Shown: positions 1 to 9,555 of the stretch, in pieces
Layout of the letters: every line of letters begins with the position of its first letter
Numbering within the stretch: the stretch's first letter is position 1
Assembly (NCBI RefSeq): GCF_030463535.1
Contig: NC_132878.1
Span: 26,112,425 to 26,176,424, forward strand
Source of the DNA: Salminus brasiliensis
Taxonomy: Eukaryota > Chordata > Actinopteri > Characiformes > Bryconidae
Direction: 5' to 3'
DNA length: 64,000 nt
The notes under the pieces: model-generated
Database searches by the model: none
What the model saw: the letters and a program-made list of their open reading frames with translations, nothing else
Told to the model about the DNA's origin: nothing
Program-made: the position numbers and the translations under genes

Positions 1-500
1 AGGACGGCTGAGGGGCTCGTTTGAGCCTCTCTCCCATCAATCACGGACACTTGCACCCTTCTCACAAACTGTTCTGCCTCCGGCCATCGGGAAGAAGGTA
101 CCGCAGCATCCGGTCCAACAAGACTGCAACAGCAATTTCCCCACAAGCAATCTGACTCCAGTGAAGGCATTGCACTACATACTACCTCACTACATCCCTG
201 GACTCTTTGCACATTTATTGCACAAGTTGCACAGACCTATTTTAAAAATGGCTGCTCTAACCTGTGCTGCACTCTACTGGTTTGAACATGATATGCACCT
301 TCTATTGCACAACCCTACTCCCCACTATTCCCAGTCTGTCTTATGTGCATTCTAGTCTGCACTGTATGCCTTGTGTTGTGCTGTCTGTATTCACTTGTTC
401 TGTGTTGGACTTTTTTGTCTGCACTGTGTTGTGTTGCACCACGGTCCTGGAGGAACGTTGTTTCGTTTCACTGTGTACTCTGTATAGAGTTGACATGACC
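1..500 (+). repeat. 3' end of a non-LTR retrotransposon (LINE), spacer 1
   Basis: The first 150 bases encode, in broken frame, the C-terminal tail typical of fish LINE reverse transcriptases (a PSGRRYRSI-like block near 85-115). They are followed by a 3' UTR of the fish LINE type, with a GTCCTGGAGGAACG segment at about 443 and a TTTCACTGTGTACTCTGTATA stretch before the end. The element continues to the left of the window. The same fragment recurs in every spacer. It is probably L2/CR1-like, but the clade is uncertain. It is dead, with no open reading frame. Confidence 0.6.
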
Positions 501-3492
501 AAGCCTCTTGACTTGGTCAGTCATAGCTGATTAAAATCTGTATAAATATCTATGCTGACGTCAGACACCTTAAACTGATAACTGACCTTTTTGTTGACTT
601 TATAATCTGATTGGAGCTCCAACCACTGCAGGAATCTATGGAACAGTCATCATGGTCTTGTTAGCGCAACATGCCTTTACCATTCCAACCAGAAGACCTC
701 AGGAAGAACTGAGGAGTGGATGTAGCTCTGTGGGAGGGGTCATCTGCTGCTCCCAGAAAAATCTCCCTCATGCTGGTTAAGGGTCAGCAGATGAGTGCAC
801 CTCCAGAAGCAGAAAGACCATAAAGCACATCTGTAATGAGCTTGGTCTAACTTTTGTTTCCAGGTATAGCAGGATTGTGAGAACTGATCCAGACAAACTA
901 TGGTGGTGAGCGTGAACTTGCTGCTGGTCGTGTCTCTCAGGATTATTAACCACTGAAAGAAGCACATCAGCATTAGACAGAGACATGAAGTTTATAGTGG
1001 ACAGTCACATGATCACAACTAGTCCAGTCTCCGTTTCATCCTGTTTATCTCTCATACGTTTGTAACAATGTCCAGTCTTACATTTCTCTGGTGTTTAGAT
1101 CAGCTCTCACATTTACATCACTACACCTCTCAAGTGGGTGGGTGTGAGACTCACTCATTGTTCTCGAATCTCGCAACAAACCTCTGAAATCTTCAACTTT
1201 ACTAAATATCTGAGACTTCAAACTCCTGCTGAAAGCATATTACTCAGCATGTTTGGATTCAGGGCCTTTATTCTGTCTAGATGTCCACTGTCTGCTGTGC
1301 AGCATGAGGCACATCTTGTGGTATGATGGTGCTATATCACAGTGTGCTGGGGCAGAGGTTCTAGTGCAGAGCATCTTCTACACACTGTGCTTTTCTCTTA
1401 GAGGAACTGGGAAGCGGTGTTAAACCTGTAATGGTAGAAACTGGTTCCTTCTAATGAACTTTATTCAAAATTCTGCTGGATTTGTACTTTGCTGAGAGTT
1501 AAAGGAGTTGAATAATATATAATCCAGTACTAAACTATATTTGTAAAAAATCTCTTTTTACTGCTTTCTTATGCTGAGATGCAGAATTGATCAGTACGTT
1601 TCACTGCAGTTCTGTAGCTGAAGCAGAGCTTTAGACTCGGCTACTTTTGTAATGAAGCTGTTGTTGGAAAGCTACTTTTACTGGAGTCATTATTTCACTG
1701 CAGTAACAGTTTATTTTACTGGATGCTGGTTTACACTACTCTACATGTCACAGAGGGAGAAAACATGGCCTCGTTTTGGGGGGATTTCATGGAGTTGAGC
1801 GCTTTCACACGGTGTAATGGAGTTTGGGCGACCCCTAGTGGCAAGTGGTGAACTGCAGCTAGACTTAGCTTTGGTGCTTCTGAGCTGCGGTCCTTCAGCA
1901 GCAGACTGTGCTTCTAACGCTGGGGGCAGGAGCACAGCTCCGTGTTTTGTTGTTAAATTCAGATTAAAAACGTGTTTCAGTTAAAAATCCTCTACTCACT
2001 TCAACTATCATACAGATGAGCAAGTGTTGAGATGAAGACTGCACTGTTTTAGCTCGTAGTTCAGCTTTTATCAGCTTCGTCTTCGTTTCTCTGTCGTGAG
2101 TTTGGGTGAGGAGAACATGAGGCTCCATTTTCCTCTGTTTTCTCCAGTCCTGCTAGCGGTGGATGAACTAAGCCATGTTTTACTTTCATTAGAGATATTA
2201 GTATTTCTTTACCCAGCTTAAACCTGATCTGCAGTCATCACACCACCTAGAAGACTTTGAACCTCTCCAGCCCTTTTTTCCATTTCCAGTCTTAAATTAC
2301 ACTCCCACATCTTGAGGCTTTCTGCTCCAGCCTTATATAAACTAGAGGCAATTTCACCAGTTACTGAAAAGCCTTCACTTTTGGAGTAGAAAACATGTAG
2401 AGATATTGAAATTGATCTGCAGTGGTCAAAATATAATAAAAACCACAGAAAGAATTTTCCTGAATTTCATTTTAAAATCTAGATTTTAGAGACTATAAAC
2501 TGAAGCCTTCATGTCCCCCAAAACTTTCTGCTTTGGACTCTCGTGTCACCATGGGTCTACTTTCACCAGGCAACATTTGGAGCTGATCCCTCCTCCTGAT
2601 TTGAAGTTCTTCTAGCTGGAGCTGACAGTGAACAGGCAGCTTCTCCAAGTGTCCTTTTAGAGTCTCCAAAGTCTCCAACCTCTGTATCATAAGAACAGCT
2701 CATTTTACTGCAGGAAAGGGATCGTGTATTATCTGCACTTGATGGCAACATGTTATCCTGTATTTCTTCACCTTCTTTTTACAAACTTACGTCATCCACC
2801 AGTTCTGATTGAATATTTTATTCTAGTGCCAAACCAAGAGCAATCACTAGTAGATAAGAGCAAAGAGGCAGGAGGGTCTAGTTTCACCTTTGCTTGTTTT
2901 ATTTAGTCCGGTTTTGTTATTCTAGCTTTCACAGCTCTCACTGCTGTCCGACTCCAGCAAAGCCTCGGCTTCACTTTCCCGTTCCCACTCGGTCAAAATC
3001 TCTCCAACAGCATAAAATACTTTCTTCTATGGTTTCTGAGTTTGTTTTGAAGCAATTTTTATTGATTATTGCTGCCAATAATTTCTTCCTACCTGAGAAG
3101 CTGCTTCAGGAAACAATCCTTCAGAAGTAAAAAGGTTCTGGAGCTGAGATTTGAGAAGCTTCAGAGCTGCATGAATGAAATGCTGGATTTCTGATGGAAA
3201 TCCATGATGTGAGCTGACAGACTGTAGATGAGCTGGTGTGAAAGGACTCCTTCACATCCTCACCTAATGCTTCCTTTTCCATCAGCTGTGTTACTGACAA
3301 CCCTCTGAACTCTTCATCTGCGGCTGTTTAAACACTCAAGCAGCAGAGAGGCTGAGAGAATGTGGGTTCAGCTCTGTGGAGAAGACGTGAAGAAGAGTCT
3401 TCATGTGAAGAGCTTCATCTTTTTCTCTCAGTTAATGAATGAAAGAGAATCGTAGGAGATTCTTTTCAGATCTACAAGATTTAACACACACA
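501..3492. other. Conserved spacer 1, 3' of gene 1
   Basis: No gene is supported here. This stretch recurs almost unchanged before every gene. It holds the empty L2/Tc1 insertion site (GTGCTATATCAC, about 1330-1341), a CTCF-like motif on the minus strand at 1829-1841, and short minus-strand frames of unknown meaning at 1741-1935 and 2493-2690. A TTTATT at 3058-3063 is AATAAA on the minus strand, 430 nt beyond the gene 1 stop. It is the first candidate poly(A) signal for full-length gene 1 mRNA. Confidence 0.6.
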
Positions 3493-4840
3493 TCACTTCT
3501 TATCACATAACCTCACAGTTCCTTTATAAACCCAGAACCCAGCGTAGAGCGGCTGAGTGAATGTGGTGTGGAGTGTGTGTAGGAGGGTCATTGTGTCAGA
3601 GACACTGTAGAAGGACAGAGTTCCTGCACTGTGATCCACATACACTCCTATTCTGGAGGAAGGTGGAGCTGAGAGCTTAGTCCGAATGTTGTTGTGGAGG
3701 AAAGAGAGAGAGGAGGAACACTCCAGACTCCAGGACTGACTGTTGCATCCAAACCCACACGCTTTACCCCCTCCTTTCCTGCTGATCCCTTTATATGAGA
3801 CTGATATGTACACACAGCCAGTTCCCCCACTGCTCCACTCAACCTCCCAGTAACAGCGTCCACACACACTCTCCTTACACAACACCTGTTCCCAGCTGTT
3901 AAACCTCTCTGGATGATCAGAGTATGACTGGACTTCTTTACTCCACATCACCACTCTGTTCTTCTCAGACAGTCTGAGGTAATTAAATGCTGTGTTGGGA
4001 TCCAGAGTCAGTCGACAGTAATCTACAGAAAAGTAAAGAAAAGAAAAGTTAAATTATTTAAAGTAAAACACTGTTGCTGAGTGTGTGTGTGCTTGTGTGT
4101 GTGTGTTTAATTCAGTATATGTCTGTGTGTGTGTTTGTCTTTTAATGTGTGTGAATTTATTTCATTTAGTGTCGTGTTTGTGTGTGTTGGGTATGTATGT
4201 GTTTTGTGAATGTGTGTGAGTGTGTGTATGGATGTGAGTGTTCCTTTTAAATGGTTTGTGTTTGTATGTTTTCTTTGTGTGTGTGTGTGTGTGATATTGT
4301 TTTAATGTGTGTTTAATTCAGCAATTGTGTTTGTTTGGTATGTCTGTTTATGTGTGTGTGTGTGTGTGTGTGTGTTACACATACATTGCAGAAAATCTTC
4401 TCTGGTTTTTGGCTCTGAGGATAAAATCTGAACTGCTGCAGCTGTGGAGACACACAAACACAACAGTCCAACAGCATGAATAGAGTAGAATAGAATAGAA
4501 TAAAATAGAATAGAGTAGAGTAGAATAGAATAGAATAGAGTAGAGTAGAATTAAAATGTTCATGAAGATTAAAGATAAAGTTTAAAACGTAAAAACAATC
4601 TTTATTTCTAAGAAACTTTGGAGAAGATCAGTCCTTTCAGTCTTTCTCTCTCTCTCTAAAACAGGATTTACCTGTTGATAAATATAACAGTTTTGTAGAA
4701 ATATGAGAGAAGTAATAACAGTAATAATAGAAGAACAGCAATAATACAATAATTCATGTAAAGCAAATAAATGATATTTTTAAAGGGTGCTCTTTTAAAT
4801 GTATGTTAATTACACTGATCAGTTATCAGCATCTTTCTCG

Positions 4841-4891
<51 letters not shown>

Positions 4892-6378
4892 GTCTAATGA
4901 AATATGACACTCTGTTACAGTGTGAATCTGTAAAGGTGGACCAATTCCAGCCACCAGAGGGGAGCGGTAGTCCGATAATCAGTCCTAACTCCCAGCACCT
5001 GGTGAGCTGAGTATATATACTCCTCAAGGAACAACCAGAGTGGCTGGTTCTTTGTGGAGCACATAGTGTTTGCAACATACAGGTGGTTATTTGGTGTTGT
5101 TTCATACACAGTGTTCCTTCTGTCTTGTCTCTTTTGGAAAGTTAGGTCTCACCCTTCCCTACTTTCCAATTCCTGTTTAAAAGAAGGCAGTGAGGTTTCT
5201 TCATCCCCTTCTCCTAGTTTACTCATTTATCTTTAGGAAGAACTGGAGGTTCAAGGAACCTTCCTCCTTTCCCTCCTTATTTTTCTGCCATAGCTTTGTT
5301 TGGGAGTCCAAGCTATTTAGTTCGCCTCAATTTAAAGAAGGCAACCAGCCTCCCCTGACATCGTTGTCTGGTTTTCCCGCTCAAACCCTCCCCTGTGCAG
5401 TGGTAAAGTAGTGGTAAAGTACCTGGTTTCTGATCCCGTGGACCTGGGTTCAATTCCCACTGAAAGTTGGGATATCATTAAGTTCTGATACCCATGCCTT
5501 TCTGTTCCACATCTTGACAGCTAAGTGTTTAGGTCATATTCTAACTACCACTGGTAGCTCTATCGGTAGGGCCCTGGACTAGTCCCGCTAGTGCTACCAT
5601 TACAGAATCAGCTGCTGGACACAGGTGGTGGCTGCAGTGCGTGGTCAGTGTGTAGAGGAACAGTAAGAGGAACAGAGTTCAATTAGATCATTTCTATGGA
5701 GCTCAGAGGAAACTTGTCTCACTTGTCCTCTTTCTGTCCAAGTAAAGATTCCCATCCTTATGTCTGACAGCAGGACAGCTGCTCTTACCATGTGGAGGGA
5801 TCTTCCAGAACTCCTCTCTGCAGAATTCCTCTAGTCGCTCTTTCAGCTCAGAGACAGATTTCCTCACTCCATCAAATGAGGGATGTTGATGGACAGGAAT
5901 GCTGGCTGAGTCCTCAGATCCAGAAGAGACACAGAGAGACTGGAAACTCTACAGAGAGAAGAAACACAATGGAGGAAGATGAAGGTGGAGAAGAGAGATG
6001 AAGGAGATCAGAACAAATGAGACTAAAGAGAAAGTTGGGATCACAGACAGCTTTATTTAGTGGAGCTTAATGAACTTCTGCTGAGAGGAGCTTTACAAGC
6101 TTGATGAGGAGCAGCTTCCTCTGTAGATCAGTGAGTGTTACCTGGAGGAAATGGAGGTGATCCTCTGTGTGTGAAAGCTGCTCCAGCTCAGTGTGTCTCC
6201 TCTTTAGATCAGCCATCTCCTGCTGCAGTTTCTCCAGGAGTTCTTCAGCTCCACTCATTTCAGCCTTCTCCTGAGCTCTGATCAGCTCTGTTACCTCAGA
6301 GCGCTTTTTCTCAATGGAGCGGATCAGCTCAGTAAAGATCCTCTCACTGTCCTCCACTGCTGCCTGTGCAGAGTGCTG

Positions 6379-6426
<48 letters not shown>

Positions 6427-8211
6427 TGAATATCCTCTGTTACACAACACTCCTTGTCTCAGATGTAGTCGATCAGCTCAGTCATGTTTGGTGTGTGAAG
6501 TCTGGTTCTCTAGGTTTCACTGGAGCTACAAGGCTAATGTAGCAATGGTGTAAAAGTACTCTGATTCTGATGAGATCTGAGTATTAGTAAGAGTGAAGGA
6601 AAGGAGCTGGAGGAATAATCAATCAGAGTAAAGAGGAATTATTTGCTTCATAAAGGGAAGAAAGGAAAAGTGAAAGCTGCAATGAATCAAATCACTTCTA
6701 ATGAATGTGATCTTTAGCAGAGCTGTTTCAGTACTGTGACCTGACCTGGATCCTGACTGGAATTGTTCAGAAACATCATATTTTTATTTATTTGTATAAA
6801 CATTTTCTAGTATTTTTCTGAACCATAGTAGGTTGGACTCATGTTTGAGGTAAACACTAAAACACAGAACAGTACTGAAGATCCTCACATTCTGATTATT
6901 AGATCTTTGTGTTGATTAATGTTGTAAAAAAGCATAGCAGGTAAATATTTCTGCTTTTTTACTGTAAAGCCGTTCTAACAACAACTGGAAGCTCCTATTC
7001 GATCAGTAACAGATCATTTGTTCAGGAAATGTAGTAAAAATAAGGTAACCTTGTTTATGTGGAGTCTGACACTGTATTACACACTGTTATCTATAAACAT
7101 GAAAAAGAAATGATCTGTGCATTTGTCAGGTTTTATAGATTAGAAATAGCTACATTAGCCTCAGTCCTTCACTGCAGAACTGAAAAGCAAACTTCAGACC
7201 CCGAACAGCTTTTGACTCTGTTTGGGAAAAGGAGAAAAACTGTGTCTTTCTGTTCTCACCTTAAGAGTGTTCACTGTCTGTTCCAGCTCCTGCAGCTTCT
7301 TCTGCTTCTCCTGGATCCTCTGCTGGAGTTTCTCCTGCATCTCTTTTAGCTGAGTCTATGAACAAACAGATTTTATGATGTTTATGAATTTGTGTGAATT
7401 ATGATCTAGATGGGTGTTGGCTGGTTACACATTCACTAACTGCTCTGATCAGTTTATTGAACTCTTCCGTACAAACAGCATTTGAACTCATTCCTTCAAA
7501 ATCTATGTACTAAAATCAAGAACCGACTTTCTTTAACTCGATCAACTGATTAATGAAACTCCTTCTGGATGAGGTATCTAATTAGTCTGAGCTGATTCTG
7601 AATGATCTAACAGTTCTCACCTGTTTCCTGCTTCTTTCTGTTGTAGCTGAGACTGTATCGTGTCCCCTGTGATCCTCCATTGTACATAAATAGCAGATAG
7701 AGCTCTGATCAGTACGACAGTAGATCTCGATCAGTCTGTCATGCTGAGAGCAGATCTTCTCTTGTAGCTGGGTGGACGCTTTGACCAGCTTGTGCTTCTT
7801 CAAGGCAGGAACTTCATAGTGAGGTTTAAGATGAGTTTCACAAAAGGAGGCCAGACACATCAGACAGGACTTGATGGCTTTGAGTTTTCTCCCGGTGCAG
7901 AAATCACACTCCACATCTCCAGGTCCAGCGTAACGGGGAGCAGGAGAAGCAGCTTGGAGTTGTGTCTTCTTCAGTTTCTCCACCACTTCAGCCAGCATGT
8001 TGTTCCTGCGTAGAACAGGCCTTGGAGTGAACGTCTCTCTGCACTGGGGGCAGCTGTAGACCCCCCTCTGTTCATCCTGATCCCAGCAGTCATTAATACA
8101 CACCTTACAGAAACTGTGTCCACAGGGAGTGGTCACTGGGTCCTTCAGCAGATCCAGACAGACTGGACAGCTGAACTGCTCGTGATCTACTGAAATACTG
8201 GCCTCTGCCAT
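3493..8211 (-). CDS. ftr-like: finTRIM gene 1 (RING, B-boxes, coiled coil, PRY-SPRY)
   Basis: Predicted E3 ubiquitin ligase of the fish finTRIM family, expected in the cytoplasm. Coding exons in transcript order are 7621-8211, 7260-7355, 6142-6375, 5789-5948, 4385-4441 and 3493-4022, giving 555 residues. Seen: a C3HC4 RING (C15, C18, C30, H32, C35, C38, C54, C57), B-box 1 (C102, C105, C116, C119, C124, H127), B-box 2 (C154, H157, C165, C173, C176, H181, H184), a coiled coil at about 198-307, and PRY-SPRY from 384 with LDPNTA and YWEVEW motifs. All introns are GT-AG and the frame stays open. The start is the first ATG before the RING. By family knowledge, B30.2 is the target-binding module and the RING recruits the E2. 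Intron 4 holds a TTCTA pentanucleotide array (4478-4553) and a TG repeat (4842-4886). The 5' half appears identical to that of gene 3. The exact family member is unknown. Confidence 0.93.
4351..4374 (-). repeat. CA repeat 11 nt after the exon 5 donor, gene 1
   Basis: Twelve TG units on the plus strand, which read as CA in the transcript. They begin about 11 nt inside intron 5, after the GTATGTG donor of exon 5. Intronic CA repeats near a 5' splice site are known hnRNP L-dependent splicing elements in other genes; a role here is inferred. Confidence 0.8.
4913..5600 (+). repeat. Composite repeat in intron 4: LTR-like block plus tRNA-like (SINE) modules
   Basis: The block begins TGTTACAG (4913) and carries a CTCF-like match (4951-4963) and a TATA box (GTATATATAC, 5011-5020) on the plus strand, antisense to the gene. 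At 5395-5475 a tRNA-like segment shows an A-box-like TGGTAAAGTAGTGG and a B-box GGTTCAATTCC (5447-5457). A second A-box-like TAGCTCTATCGGTAGGGC follows at about 5555 without a B-box. No cloverleaf with paired acceptor and anticodon stems can be drawn, so this is SINE-like and not a tRNA gene. Element identities are tentative. Confidence 0.4.
6052..6057 (-). terminator. Intronic poly(A) signal AATAAA in intron 3, gene 1
   Basis: If exon 3 is not spliced at its donor (GTAACA, without the usual G at +5), the frame runs 24 more codons into intron 3 and stops with TAA at 6067-6069. AATAAA follows 9 nt later, then a TGTCTGTG stretch. This would end a 331-residue RING/B-box/coiled-coil protein lacking B30.2. 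Signal and frame are seen; use of the site is inferred. Confidence 0.55.
6381..6424 (-). repeat. GT repeat at the exon 3 acceptor, gene 1
   Basis: Twenty-two AC units on the plus strand (GT in the transcript), followed by AACAG and then exon 3. The repeat occupies the place of the polypyrimidine tract. Confidence 0.85.
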
Positions 8212-8256
8212 TTTCCTGCACTTCTAGACTGAGAGAGAGCAGCACTCTGAGATCAC

Positions 8257-8266
8257 TTTCATTTTC
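8257..8266 (-). promoter_or_regulatory. ISRE core, gene 1
   Basis: The minus strand reads GAAAATGAAAGTG, a perfect GAAANNGAAA interferon-stimulated response core, 46 nt upstream of the ATG. It would bind IRF/ISGF3-type factors. A minus-strand CCAAT (8370-8374) lies farther upstream and GGAAGT ETS-like cores lie between them. No TATA box is evident. The start site is unknown, so the motif could sit in the core promoter or in the 5' UTR. Confidence 0.65.
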
Positions 8267-8318
8267 TCTGAACTGAGCAGGAATGACTTCCTGCTTTCCT
8301 GCTGCTCAGAGTGTCACA

Positions 8319-8360
8319 GAGAGGGGAGGAGAGAGAGGGAGAGAGAGAGAGAGAGAGAGG
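8319..8360. repeat. GA repeat in the gene 1 5' flank
   Basis: Imperfect GAGA/GGGA tract just upstream of the ISRE region. On the coding strand it is a CT tract. It has the same length and interruptions as the gene 3 copy. Confidence 0.85.
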
Positions 8361-8844
8361 ACAGAACTGATTGGTGGACTGGGAACTAAATATCTTGCAC
8401 TTTGGCAGAACACATGACCGTTTAACTATTAGCTAAATTCATCAGCAAGAAATACAGCATTAAGTGGCTTTTACACACAGTGCTCCTCATGATCCAGGAG
8501 GGAGAGGAGCACACTTGGCTAAATCCCTCATGGTGGGACATATTATTAGGTACTTCTTATTTTACATTATTTTACGGACTGTTAAAGACTGATGGAAAAT
8601 AACAGACATTTTCAACAGTATTATTCTGTTATTCTAAAGAAAGATTCTGTTGTAAATGGTCTGAATGTGAAATGCATTATGGGACATTTTTTAGACAAGT
8701 CCTAATAAAGCCAGCTTTAACCTCTTCATTACAGTTTGTAATTTAGACACATTTTACTGTGTTTTTATGAATTATTTAGCGTTTTATTAACAGTGATATC
8801 ATGTGTTTATAAAAGCAGCATTTTACTGTACATTTCTACAACAG
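8361..8844. other. 5' flank of gene 1
   Basis: No gene is seen. This conserved flank holds the CCAAT site at 8370-8374 and AT-rich sequence of the kind found in short DNA transposons (for example ATGCATTATGGGACA near 8670). It appears identical to the gene 3 flank. Confidence 0.5.
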
Positions 8845-9555
8845 TGTAACAGGCAGGACTTGTTCATTTATTATGTATCAGTCAGGATCTGTGAAGGACC
8901 TGTTAGCATGTATTATGCATCAGCTAGGACCTGGGGAGAGTTCTCCTCCCGCGAGCTGTATTGGGCAGCGCCCACAGGTGTAGTCTGCGTCTATTGGGCA
9001 TGACGTCAACACAGCATGGCGCCTATATCTATCCGGACTTGCGCAACAGCGTTTGTTTGGCGTGGTGAACGCAGGTAGTATGAGTTATTGCTCTACAGAC
9101 GGTGGGTGGATCATGTTTTATAGGAAGTTCTCTCCTTGGCTTTTTTAAGTAATGTGTTCTTTTAAGAGATTTTATTTCTTAGGGTTTGTTTGAAGTTTAG
9201 TATTGAGCTGTAGCTTTGTTCATACCGGTAGGATTTGCTAATGTTGGATAAAATAACGGATTGATCAGGGTGATGCTGCCATAGTAAGATCATCTATTGG
9301 GTCATCTGACTAACAGGCTTTGGCTTTGCTGATTTTGGTTAAGGTGGATGTTTCATTATTTGAACCAGTTTTATTTGTTACTGTATTTTTCCCTTTTATT
9401 TGGTTGGTTGATCTATTCTTGCTGCTACTTCTGTTCTGTCTGTTTGTTCAGTTGAGGTACTTAATAAATCAGTTCAGTTAACTGTGGTGCCGCATTAGTT
9501 AAAGTGGACTGGGTTCTATTGGTGGACCCGTTTGATATTAAAGTTAAATTTACAG
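8845..9555 (+). repeat. LTR-like element, long form
   Basis: It starts TGTAACAGG. Inside are a perfect CRE palindrome TGACGTCA (9001-9008), a TATA-like CTATATCTAT just downstream and AATAAA near 9462. In sister copies it ends GTTACA, the inverse of TGTAAC; here that end has decayed. Relative to the other copies this one carries about 309 extra bases, from about 9130 to 9438. A solo LTR is the best guess. An ACAGT duplication is suggested by comparison with the gene 5 flank, which lacks the element. Confidence 0.4.

Noticed and set aside
1741-1935. Conserved 64-residue minus-strand frame, repeated in each spacer
   Set aside because: The surrounding non-coding sequence is equally conserved, so conservation only reflects recent duplication; the frame has no recognisable domain.
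4806-5105. Frames with long threonine-histidine or cysteine-valine runs
   Set aside because: They are translations of CA/TG microsatellites, not proteins.
5395-5475. tRNA gene in intron 4
   Set aside because: The B-box is good, but the acceptor and anticodon stems do not pair and there is no terminator-like T run in place; it is better explained as SINE-like.
6067-6357. Separate 96-residue gene starting at 6357
   Set aside because: The apparent start is a GTG inside exon 3 of gene 1. The frame is exon 3 plus intron 3 read-through, not an independent gene.
7059-7349. Plus-strand 96-residue frame ending in a leucine-rich run
   Set aside because: It is the reverse strand of coiled-coil exon 2 and its flanking intron; the leucines come from CTG/CTT on the opposite strand.
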